5,849 bases of DNA from Nitrososphaera sp. (GCA_022545875.1 JAKEIF010000239.1:1-5849); one strand, 5' to 3'; counted from the first letter of the stretch, positions 1 to 5,849 are shown. Notes: generated by a model not told the origin, from the sequence alone. Program-made: numbers and translations.

Positions 1-1273
1 CCAAAGCCATCAATAGCCTCTCAAGCCCGAGGCCAAAGCCCGCGTGTGGAGGGACACCGTAATCAAAGACTCTAAGATGATAGTCAAATGCCTGAGGCTT
101 TAGGCCTTGTTTTGTCATCCGCTCAACCAACTGGTCCTTCCTGTTTATTCTGGTACTGCCAGATGACATTTCTAGCGGCCCGAACATCAGGTCGAAAGAC
201 TCGCATACCCTTCCCGAATCAACAGCAGACGGCTTTACATAGAACGGCTTGGTTGACGTAGGCCAGTCAACTATGAAATAGAATCCGTTGAACCTTTCGT
301 CCTGGAGGCTCTTTAAAACCTGGGGCGAAATATCGTCGCCCCACTGGATCCGCTCGCCGGCCTCCTGTAACTTGTCTATCAGGTCAGAATACAAATACTT
401 TGGAAACGGAAGCTCGACTGCAGGCAGCTCGATCTCCATCAGCTTTAGATCCTGCCCATTCTTCTCCTTTATCGATCCGATAATGCTCAAGATCATCCGC
501 TCCAAAAGCGACATGATGTCGTTATAGTCCAAAAATGCCCGCTCAACGTCTATCGAGATCGCTTCAGACAGGTGCCTGTTTGTCCTTGAAGGCTCGGCCC
601 GAAATATTGGGGCAATCTCAAACACGCTCTCAAACGCCATAGTCAGCTGCTCCTTGTAAAGCTGCGGGCTTTGTGCAAGAAATGCTTCCCTGTCGTAATA
701 GAATATCGGAAATAGCGCAGCGCCTCCCTCCGTCGCAGTCGCGATCATCTTGGGCGTATTTACTTCGATAAAGTCCTGTCTCGCTAGGAACTCCCTGACG
801 GCGTTCAAGACCGTCTGGCGAATGTTAAAGACTGATCCTAGATAGCTCCGCCGGAGGTCTACGGCTCTGAGATCTAACCTCGTGTCAATTCCAACAGAAG
901 ACGTCTTTCCTTGGACAAGAAATGGCGCAGCCTTCTTGGCTATTGAAAAAGCCTTTAGTTCCACCGGCACTAGCTCGGCCCCATTCGGCGCTTTCTCCTG
1001 CGGTCTAAGTTTGCCGCGCACTGCAATTGAACTGTGCTCTTTGACTTCCTTGGCGATCTGGAAAAGGGAATCGCTGCAGTCGCCTTTTTTTGCCGTAACT
1101 TGGGTTTCACCTTGGGGATCCTTTATAATGATAAACTGTATGTTGCCGTGGTCACGAACGCTAGAGACCCATCCCATCACAACAACTTCGGTACCGTCGC
1201 TTGCGACAGAAGGGCTGATCTCTGATGAATAGTGCGTCCTCCTCCAGTCTCCGAGATCCTCTTCTTGTAGCAT
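1..1273 (-). CDS. aspS: Aspartyl-tRNA synthetase, archaeal type (3' end cut by window edge)
   Basis: Class II aminoacyl-tRNA synthetase that charges tRNA with aspartate in the cytoplasm. The frame reads unbroken for 424 residues from ATG at 1273. An N-terminal OB-fold anticodon-binding domain (about residues 10-110) opens with RTHYSSEI and GWVSSVRDHGN. The catalytic domain follows: motif 1 ending IEVNTPK (about 168-175), the TATEGG loop (178-184), AQSPQLYKEQ (200-209), motif 2 FRAEPSRTNRHLSE (224-237), SSGSTR (370-375) and motif 3 GFGLGLERL (412-420). The VPPHAG stretch before motif 3 is typical of AspRS rather than AsnRS. Archaeal AspRS is about 430-440 residues, so only some 10-20 are missing. 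ATG 1273 is the first ATG after an in-frame stop; TTG nine bases upstream is the only nearby alternative. At the positions I align with tRNA-discrimination residues it has Ser37 and Pro96, so it may be non-discriminating and also charge tRNA-Asn; this is inference from remembered homologues. The editing-protein gene lies directly upstream on the same strand. Confidence 0.96.
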   Translation of the reverse strand, partial: MLQEEDLGDWRRTHYSSEISPSVASDGTEVVVMGWVSSVRDHGNIQFIIIKDPQGETQVTAKKGDCSDSLFQIAKEVKEHSSIAVRGKLRPQEKAPNGAELVPVELKAFSIAKKAAPFLVQGKTSSVGIDTRLDLRAVDLRRSYLGSVFNIRQTVLNAVREFLARQDFIEVNTPKMIATATEGGAALFPIFYYDREAFLAQSPQLYKEQLTMAFESVFEIAPIFRAEPSRTNRHLSEAISIDVERAFLDYNDIMSLLERMILSIIGSIKEKNGQDLKLMEIELPAVELPFPKYLYSDLIDKLQEAGERIQWGDDISPQVLKSLQDERFNGFYFIVDWPTSTKPFYVKPSAVDSGRVCESFDLMFGPLEMSSGSTRINRKDQLVERMTKQGLKPQAFDYHLRVFDYGVPPHAGFGLGLERLLMAL

Positions 1274-1304
1274 GTCGCCCAATTGAACACTGCTTGTACC
1301 GATG

Positions 1305-1319
1305 AGGTTAATTTAACCT
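1305..1319 (-). promoter_or_regulatory. Palindromic AT-rich element, putative aspS promoter (BRE/TATA)
   Basis: AGGTTAAATTAACCT on the minus strand is a perfect 7-1-7 inverted repeat lying 32-46 bases upstream of the aspS ATG. It contains a TATA-like TTAAATTA core preceded by purines. A box here would place a start site about 26 bases downstream, leaving a 5' leader of roughly 10-20 bases, usual for archaea that lack Shine-Dalgarno sequences. The symmetry could also be an operator. It lies in the 64-base gap after the editing gene, which has no obvious T-run terminator, so read-through into aspS is also likely. Confidence 0.45.
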
Positions 1320-1337
1320 TACACTCCTCGTCTATAT

Positions 1338-2300
1338 TCATGCTGACTTTACTATTTCTTCAGTCATTTCGTTCATCAGTCTATCGAGCGCCTCTCTTTT
1401 TATGACGCCCGTGACAAAATGGGGCTTGCCTCCGCCGCGGCCGTCCGCCCTTACTACCTGCTTGAATAGCTCGCTGCAATCCAAGTCACTTGATTTTTCA
1501 TTTCTTGCAAAGACCACTCTCGCTATTTCCGGACCCACATTCGCGATAAGGACCAGCACGTTTTCATCATCTGTCCTTTCTCCAGCAAACTCTACGATTT
1601 GGTCATCGTCAAGGTTAGAGAATACACCTTTTAGCAAGGTGAATTTGCCGATCTTGCCTGGAACAATGGCTGCCAGCTTTTCAAGGCTAACAGACTTCAG
1701 CTTTTGGCGCAAGGTGTCGGCTTCTCCCTTTAGCTTCATTGCCGTATTTTCGACGGTGTTGATGTTTGCTCCAAGCTCGATGCAAAGGCGCATGAACCTA
1801 GCAGATAAAGACCGCGCGGCATCCTTTGCCGGTTTGCCGACAAGAAAGTCTACTTCATACTCGCTTCCATTCTTTGACAGTCGCGTAACGAGGAAGAACT
1901 CACATTCGCGCAAGGTCCCTGCATGCTCCAGTGCGCAGGCCGCAACGTCATGATTTTCAATCTCTACTACCCGCACCTCCCCGCTTATTCTCGCCTTGTT
2001 TGCCCTCAGAAGTGGATACGCATTTATTGCATCCTCTATCGACCCAAATTTCCGTTCGGTGATGTTTCTGCCCTGCTCAATCAGCTCATTTACGTTCTCT
2101 TGGGCGTCAAGGACTGTTTGAAGCTCAAGGTCGGAGATAATGATAAACGCGGTATTGCCAGACTTTTTGTGCTCAACCTTTCGGACCTGCAGAGTTTGAC
2201 CAAGTATTTTCTGCAAGGCTCCTATGAATGCGTGCTCTGCCGTGTGAGCTATCCTGTCGTGCACGCCTTCATACTTTGTATCCTGATATAAAATTGCCAT
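1338..2300 (-). CDS. Freestanding alanyl-tRNA editing protein: AlaX-like core plus DHHA1 (C-Ala) domain
   Basis: Probable trans-editing hydrolase that deacylates mischarged tRNA-Ala (family substrates Ser- or Gly-tRNA-Ala). From ATG 2300 it is 320 residues. Residues about 10-145 form the AlaRS/ThrRS-type second-additional-domain fold with both zinc motifs: HTAEH (His19, His23) and CALEH (Cys122, His126), matching the HxxxH and CxxxH of AlaRS and AlaX. A helical, probably coiled-coil stretch (about 180-210) leads to a DHHA1/C-Ala domain (about 215-315) with its glycine-rich signature GRGGGKPH (287-294). The N-terminal glycine-rich barrel of AlaX-M and AlaX-L is absent; the protein starts almost directly at the catalytic core. 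An in-frame ATG at 2345 would add 15 residues, but I prefer 2300: a TATA-like box lies about 23 bases upstream and the longer form would overlap purP. The gene is divergent from purP and followed by aspS after 64 bases. A threonyl- or other tRNA substrate cannot be excluded. Confidence 0.88.
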   Translation of the reverse strand: MAILYQDTKYEGVHDRIAHTAEHAFIGALQKILGQTLQVRKVEHKKSGNTAFIIISDLELQTVLDAQENVNELIEQGRNITERKFGSIEDAINAYPLLRANKARISGEVRVVEIENHDVAACALEHAGTLRECEFFLVTRLSKNGSEYEVDFLVGKPAKDAARSLSARFMRLCIELGANINTVENTAMKLKGEADTLRQKLKSVSLEKLAAIVPGKIGKFTLLKGVFSNLDDDQIVEFAGERTDDENVLVLIANVGPEIARVVFARNEKSSDLDCSELFKQVVRADGRGGGKPHFVTGVIKREALDRLMNEMTEEIVKSA

Positions 2301-2307
2301 CGTTTCT

Positions 2308-3405
2308 TTGGCGCGAAGGATTTTAACCTCCCAAAAACTACACACAGCCGTCTTGGCTAGAAAAGCAGCAACCGGCAGAAAGCCCGCGATTGCTACGCTA
2401 GGCTCGCATTGCGCGCTGCAGGTGCTAAAGGGAGCAAAGGACGAAGGCTTTAGGACGATATTGGTATCTGAACGGAAGCGCCTTGGTCTTTACAGGCGGT
2501 TTCCGTTTATCGAGGAAATAATCGAAGTAGACAACTTTTCTGAAATACTCGGCAGCTCTTGCCAGAAGAGACTGGAGCGCGAGAATGCAGTCTTGATTCC
2601 GCACGGAACGCTGATCTCCCAGATGTCAAGCGACCAGATTGAAAAAATCGACACTCCCATCTTTGGAAACAAGTGGATCCTGCGGTGGGAAGCCGACAGA
2701 GAAATGAAAGAAAAACTCATGCAGGAAGCGGGCCTCAGGACGCCGCAGGCAATCAAATCAAAGCACGATATTCCCGGCCTTTGCATAGTAAAACTGCACG
2801 GAGCGGCAGGTGGCAGGGGATACTTTCTTGCTTGGAACCGGGAGAGCTTTGAGGAAGGCGCAAGGAGGCTAATCGAGCAGAAGGCCATAAAGGGCGAGGA
2901 GGATTTGTATATCCAGGAATTCATCCGGGGAGTCACCGTCTATCTGCAATACTTTTACTCTCCTCTGACGAAAGAATTGGAGCTCTTGGGAATCGATAGA
3001 AGGTACGAATCCGACATTGACGGCATTGGCAGGATCCCGGCAAAACAGCAGCTCGGCGCGGGAGCCGAACCTTCATACACAGTCATCGGAAACCTGCCGC
3101 TGGTGCTAAGAGAGTCGCTTTTGGATGAGGTCTACAAGATGGGCCAAAACTTTGTGGACGCGTCAGAGCGCCTTGTCCCCCCTGGAATGCCGGGCCCGTT
3201 CTGCCTCGAAGGCGTGTACGACAGCGAAGGGAGGTTCACGACTTTTGAATTCTCTGCGAGGATCGTGGCAGGCACCAACTTGTATCTTGATGGCTCTCCA
3301 TACTCGGGACTTTTGTATGACGAGCCAATGAGCATGGGAAGACGAATTGCGCGCGAGGTCAAGATTGCGGTGAAAAAGCGCACGCTGGGCAAGATAGTGA
3401 CATAA
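2308..3405 (+). CDS. purP: PurP: formate-dependent FAICAR synthetase (5-formaminoimidazole-4-carboxamide ribonucleotide synthetase)
   Basis: Archaeal purine biosynthesis enzyme that makes FAICAR from AICAR, formate and ATP, replacing the folate-dependent transformylase activity of PurH. From TTG at 2308 it is 365 residues, close to the 361 of the Methanocaldococcus jannaschii enzyme, which it matches along its length by eye. Seen are the substrate phosphate-binding strand-loop ATLGSHCALQ (29-38), IPHGTLIS (97-104), FGNKWILRWEAD (119-130), the ATP-grasp glycine-rich loop VKLHGAAGGRGYF (161-173), YFYSPL and GIDRRYES (215-235), GPFCLEG (296-302), and the metal/ATP-binding FEFSARIVAGTN (313-324), followed by GSPYS. 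There is no ATG before the first conserved strand. TTG 2308 preserves an N-terminal helix like that of relatives; in-frame TTG 2353, giving 350 residues, is the alternative and fits the TATA box at 2321-2326 better. No Shine-Dalgarno is present at either. Divergent from the editing gene, convergent with the surface-protein gene. Confidence 0.95.
   Translation: MARRILTSQKLHTAVLARKAATGRKPAIATLGSHCALQVLKGAKDEGFRTILVSERKRLGLYRRFPFIEEIIEVDNFSEILGSSCQKRLERENAVLIPHGTLISQMSSDQIEKIDTPIFGNKWILRWEADREMKEKLMQEAGLRTPQAIKSKHDIPGLCIVKLHGAAGGRGYFLAWNRESFEEGARRLIEQKAIKGEEDLYIQEFIRGVTVYLQYFYSPLTKELELLGIDRRYESDIDGIGRIPAKQQLGAGAEPSYTVIGNLPLVLRESLLDEVYKMGQNFVDASERLVPPGMPGPFCLEGVYDSEGRFTTFEFSARIVAGTNLYLDGSPYSGLLYDEPMSMGRRIAREVKIAVKKRTLGKIVT
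2319..2329. promoter_or_regulatory. TATA-like box between divergent editing gene and purP
   Basis: On the minus strand this reads AGGTTAAAATC, preceded by a purine-rich GGG that could act as BRE. Its TTAAAA core is centred about 23 bases from the ATG at 2300, as expected for a leaderless transcript. The element shares the octamer AGGTTAAA with the aspS element at 1312-1319. On the plus strand the same bases read as a TTTTAA core preceded by purine-rich CGAAGGA; used that way it would start transcription near 2350, next to the alternative purP TTG start at 2353. Shared bidirectional use is speculative. Confidence 0.45.
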
Positions 3406-3410
3406 GCCGC

Positions 3411-5849
3411 TTAGTTTCTTTTGAACACTCTCAACAATGGCTTTGCAGCCAAGAGTGCGGCAGACCCTGCCAGGACCAGTACAAAGCCAGCCGTGCTATG
3501 CGGCAGCAGTGCAGGGACCGCAACCACTGCGGTGAACAGCAACGCTCCTGATGAACCCAGTGACAGCAAAATCCACTTTGTGCCAATCTTCCTGGTTATG
3601 CCAATTCCAGCCGGCAAGAGATAAGTCGCGCCTATGAGGCTACTGGCAATCACTCCTGCCATTACCGCTCCCATCTCACCCCCTCCAGCACCAAAATGAG
3701 CCCGCTCAGACATCATCAATATCCCAAACAGCGGATAGAGTCCTGCCTTTACTATTGACTGAAGCCAAGGCTGCTCCCGCTCATAGTCAGCTACTTGGGG
3801 GCTAAATGAATAGTATATCGAATTAAAGGTGCTCATAAAGGCAGAGCCGGCGGCAGTTGAGAGTATGTATTGTTCTCTAAAGTTGCGAAGGTATTGCACT
3901 TGTGGGGACAGCTCAGAACCATAAGCTGCTGTTGCAATAAGGCAGCCGGAGGGCTGCTGGGGGGGCTGCGATGGAGTGGTATTGTTGCTGGTGCTATTTG
4001 TCGTCGAGTTACTTGTGCCAGCCGCTGATCCGGCCAAGATGGTATATGTTGAAACCTCATACCGTATAGCTTCCTTTCCAGTTGCAAATATCCTCAGCTG
4101 GTTCGGGCCAGGAGAGAGTTTCTGCGTATCTTCGCCGGATAGTTCAAATCGGAATTGACCAACGTCGCCAGGGCTTGCTTGGCCCTTTATTATGGATGAG
4201 CCAGACCTGTCAGAGACAAAATAGCTTACGTCAGCCTGGTTACTGGGTTCTCCAGCAACAGTTACGTCAAGTGTCACCGTCGCCGGCTGACCTATTGTCA
4301 CGGACCTTGGAACGTTTGCCCTGCTAATGTCAGCAAGTAGAGGTTCCTGATAATGCGACCAGTGCCCCTGTTCAAACGGATAAGACGGATCTCTGAATGC
4401 CTTTATCGTTATCACATTACCAGCCGTATTATAATTATCTAGATAAAATCCTCCATTGCTTATCACCGCGTGGCCATGAGTATCAATCCAGTCAATGGCG
4501 GCATCATAACGCCTTGCCGCATCATCGGGGGAAACGATTTCGCGCAGAGCAGGTGGTACAAAGTTTTCTTGCTTCATCCTTTGCAATTCATCTCTTATCA
4601 TCTCAGCGTGGTCCCGGACGATAGGGTCAAACCATATCGTGCCCTTGGCTGTCGCTTCGCTTCTAGAAAATGCGAGGCTGCCGTCGACAACTACCCGTTC
4701 TGCGGCAGCGGTCAGCTCCCAGGGCTCTGTAACCCAGAACACGCCAGAATCAGCGATCTCTGTCTGGTCGTAATGCCAGAGATCGATAAAGGTGGTGATC
4801 TCGGCGGGGCTGAATTTGACTCCCTTTAGATACTGCAGCCCAACTGCAGCCTGCGATGAGAATTCCGGGTCGTATGTCCTGTCACTCTCTGTCGCGCTAG
4901 TCGTGTTGGTGCCCCACTCGTAAGCAAAGTATTCAGTGAACATAAAGTCAGAGATATCCATGGGAACCCCATGGTGCCAGTTGGAGTAGAGGGGAGTGAA
5001 GGTTACTTTGCTGATTGACTCTGCCTCCTCCGCGCTCTTCCAGACCTGCGATGCCGCATCCCATTCGACTGCGCCCGGTTCCACGCCAAGCCTGTCTAGG
5101 GGCCCTGCAGTTGTGACATTGGTCCATTCCGTTCTCATGGGGATTATCTCTCCGGTATATGGATGCCTGAATGAGCCGCTATCTCCCACTGATGAATAGA
5201 TGTCTCTGCTGTACGTGTCCTGCAGTCCGGCGATGAGGTTCCATGAGCCCTGATGGATTTGCTTGACTCCAATGTCAAGTGTTCTACCACCGTCTGCATG
5301 GCGTGCGTTTGCAATAGCGTATTTGCTCGTAATTCCGGCTCCAAAATCATTGACTAGTCCGACAATGTCTGCAGAAGCAACATAGGGATCCGTCTTTTGT
5401 GCGACAAAAAGTCTGACGGACTCTTGCATCCCCATCTTTACGGCCGTCCTTACAAGTTCATTCCTTTCCTGCTCTGAGGTGAAATTAAAGTAGAGGATCT
5501 TTTGCGTGACTTCGTCCAGCGTGGCATTCTGGTATGTCCAAAAAGCGGGGTTCTGGCCGCCAGGCATCCTTCCGTACCAAGGGGCATACATCTGCGCAGG
5601 AACGACAGGATTGTATTTTACAAAGGCGGCCGTGCCTGCAAAACCCTCCGTGTACAGATGCCACTGGAGTTCAGCGGGGTTGGAACCATACACGATAGTA
5701 TTGGCCTTGTTCAGATCGCCATAGTTTCTTTCCACTGTGAACCCGATGTTTTCGAGCTCAGAAGCAATTACCTCCCCCAGCGACTTTCTAGATGCATCGT
5801 CCTGCCTGATCAGGATGCTGATGGTGACGGGAGACCCGTTGTACGTCCA
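3411..5849 (-). CDS. Family 5 ABC-type solute-binding surface protein with Ig-like domain, CFI box and membrane tail (5' end cut by window edge)
   Basis: Envelope-anchored extracellular solute-binding protein of the peptide/nickel-binding family 5 (SBP_bac_5 type); its ligand cannot be read from sequence. The frame is open from the right edge to the stop at 3411, 812 residues, with the N-terminal lobe and any signal peptide outside the window. GTG 5735 is internal, because coding continues upstream with WTYNGSPVTISILIR, typical of this family. Visible parts: solute-binding region (1 to about 505), beta-rich Ig-like domain (about 507-606), Asn/Ser/Thr/Pro/Gln linker (607-635) with four overlapping N-glycosylation sequons, a CFI-box motif CLIATAAYGSEL (from 636), and a tail with about four hydrophobic segments (roughly 697-714, 725-748, 758-781, 787-805) ending in basic RVFKRN. 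Cys636 is the only cysteine in the visible protein. Most archaeal solute-binding proteins carry a lipid anchor or a single membrane segment, so this tail is unusual. No permease or ATPase gene follows; downstream is convergent purP. Confidence 0.88.
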   Translation of the reverse strand, partial: WTYNGSPVTISILIRQDDASRKSLGEVIASELENIGFTVERNYGDLNKANTIVYGSNPAELQWHLYTEGFAGTAAFVKYNPVVPAQMYAPWYGRMPGGQNPAFWTYQNATLDEVTQKILYFNFTSEQERNELVRTAVKMGMQESVRLFVAQKTDPYVASADIVGLVNDFGAGITSKYAIANARHADGGRTLDIGVKQIHQGSWNLIAGLQDTYSRDIYSSVGDSGSFRHPYTGEIIPMRTEWTNVTTAGPLDRLGVEPGAVEWDAASQVWKSAEEAESISKVTFTPLYSNWHHGVPMDISDFMFTEYFAYEWGTNTTSATESDRTYDPEFSSQAAVGLQYLKGVKFSPAEITTFIDLWHYDQTEIADSGVFWVTEPWELTAAAERVVVDGSLAFSRSEATAKGTIWFDPIVRDHAEMIRDELQRMKQENFVPPALREIVSPDDAARRYDAAIDWIDTHGHAVISNGGFYLDNYNTAGNVITIKAFRDPSYPFEQGHWSHYQEPLLADISRANVPRSVTIGQPATVTLDVTVAGEPSNQADVSYFVSDRSGSSIIKGQASPGDVGQFRFELSGEDTQKLSPGPNQLRIFATGKEAIRYEVSTYTILAGSAAGTSNSTTNSTSNNTTPSQPPQQPSGCLIATAAYGSELSPQVQYLRNFREQYILSTAAGSAFMSTFNSIYYSFSPQVADYEREQPWLQSIVKAGLYPLFGILMMSERAHFGAGGGEMGAVMAGVIASSLIGATYLLPAGIGITRKIGTKWILLSLGSSGALLFTAVVAVPALLPHSTAGFVLVLAGSAALLAAKPLLRVFKRN
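3414..3767 (-). other. Multi-segment hydrophobic membrane tail
   Basis: Residues 695-812 contain about four hydrophobic segments: KAGLYPLFGILMM, then GAVMAGVIASSLIGATYLLP, then WILLSLGSSGALLFTAVVAV, and AGFVLVLAGSAALLAA, ending in a positively charged tail. The first may be only amphipathic. RKIGTK between the second and third and the basic end would set topology by the positive-inside rule. Prediction is by eye. Confidence 0.65.
3415..3422 (+). terminator. T-rich stretch after purP, possible archaeal terminator
   Basis: TTTCTTTT begins ten bases after the purP stop codon, and archaeal transcription commonly ends at short T-runs in the non-template strand without a hairpin. It lies inside the last codons of the convergent surface-protein gene, so the two mRNAs would overlap at their 3' ends. 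The T-run is short and interrupted. Confidence 0.3.
3768..3944 (-). other. CFI-box C-terminal domain
   Basis: Residues 636-694 begin CLIATAAYGSELSPQV, a match to the CFI-box family (consensus C-F/L-I-A-T-A-A-Y/F-G), found near the C-terminus of archaeal and some bacterial surface proteins after a low-complexity linker. The conserved follow-on YLRNFRE, then GSAFMSTFNSIYYSFSPQVA, is also present. The role of the domain is, to my knowledge, unsettled; its position suggests sorting, processing or anchoring. The leading cysteine directly follows Ser-Gly. Confidence 0.8.
3945..4031 (-). other. Low-complexity linker with clustered N-glycosylation sequons
   Basis: Residues 607-635 are composed mostly of Ser, Asn, Thr, Pro, Gln, Ala and Gly. 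Within SNSTTNSTSNNTTPSQ there are four N-X-S/T sequons (NST, NST, NNT, NTT), followed by a Pro/Gln stretch. Archaeal surface proteins often carry such a glycosylated stalk next to the membrane anchor. This fits its place between the extracellular domains and the CFI box plus membrane tail. Glycosylation itself is inferred. Confidence 0.7.
4032..4331 (-). other. Beta-sandwich (Ig-like) domain region of the solute-binding protein
   Basis: Residues 507-606 of the visible protein follow the solute-binding fold and alternate hydrophobic strands with polar turns, for example SVTIGQPATVTLDVTVAG, then QFRFELSG, NQLRIFATG and ending STYTILAG. This pattern resembles Ig-like or adhesion-type domains used as spacers in archaeal surface proteins. 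No specific family is recognised; the assignment rests on strand pattern and position only. Confidence 0.5.

Noticed and set aside
1085..1091. Run of seven T (A7 in the aspS mRNA), a possible slippage site
   Set aside because: The aspS frame continues correctly on both sides and encodes AKKGD, so there is no sign of a programmed or accidental frameshift.
1177..1341. Small minus-strand ORF of about 54 codons whose ATG overlaps the editing gene's TGA stop (ATGA), running out of frame into aspS
   Set aside because: The ATGA junction looks like translational coupling, but most of the ORF is an out-of-frame reading of the conserved aspS start, and the product resembles nothing I know.
1402..1953. 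Long plus-strand ORF opposite the editing gene (183 codons), and similar long ORFs opposite aspS, purP and the surface-protein gene
   Set aside because: They are antisense shadows with low-complexity Ser/Arg/Pro-rich products and no family motifs, overlapping strongly recognised genes.
2286..2293. ATATAAAA, a strong-looking TATA box on the plus strand for purP
   Set aside because: It falls in the first codons of the editing gene (encoding ILY) and is too close to TTG 2308 to give a start site before it. It could serve only the TTG 2353 start with a leader of about 38 bases, and no BRE is visible.
4958..4974. Perfect inverted repeat CCATGGG-AAC-CCCATGG
   Set aside because: It lies inside the solute-binding coding sequence, where it encodes the HHGVPMD stretch in frame. 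A single 7-bp stem with a 3-base loop is expected by chance in a window this long.
5735..5735. GTG as the start of the surface-protein gene
   Set aside because: The same frame stays open to the window edge and upstream residues match the solute-binding family, so the GTG is an internal valine codon.

Overview
The window looks archaeal, most likely from an ammonia-oxidising thaumarchaeon of the Nitrososphaera type (Thaumarchaeota/Nitrososphaerota). The evidence is an archaeal-type AspRS, a PurP formyl-AICAR synthetase (an archaeal purine enzyme), TATA-like boxes placed for leaderless or short-leader transcripts with no Shine-Dalgarno sequences, and a cell-surface protein with a CFI-box C-terminal region of a kind common in that group. 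Base composition is roughly balanced. The genus-level guess is inference, not proof.

Layout, left to right: (1) aspS on the minus strand, complete at its 5' end and cut by the left edge just after class II motif 3. (2) A minus-strand gene for a freestanding alanyl-tRNA editing protein (AlaX-like catalytic core plus DHHA1/C-Ala domain), ending 64 bases upstream of aspS, so the two may be co-transcribed. (3) purP on the plus strand, divergent from the editing gene with only 7 bases between the chosen starts, probably starting at TTG. (4) A long minus-strand gene, convergent with purP (5 bases between stop codons) and open through the right edge. It encodes a family 5 ABC-type solute-binding protein fused to a beta-rich Ig-like domain, an Asn/Ser/Thr linker dense in N-glycosylation sequons, a CFI-box motif and a hydrophobic tail of about four membrane segments. 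The window is almost fully coding; no stretch over 300 bases lacks a gene, and I see no RNA genes, insertion sequences or CRISPR.

Together the first two genes serve translation fidelity (aspartate charging and clearing of mischarged tRNA), and purP makes FAICAR in purine synthesis. The surface protein is an unrelated envelope function and is the most unusual item. Its visible 812 residues contain exactly one cysteine, the one that opens the CFI box. No complete novel system is evident; the best leads are this surface protein's C-terminal architecture, the minimal AlaX plus C-Ala layout, and a promoter element shared by aspS and the editing gene.
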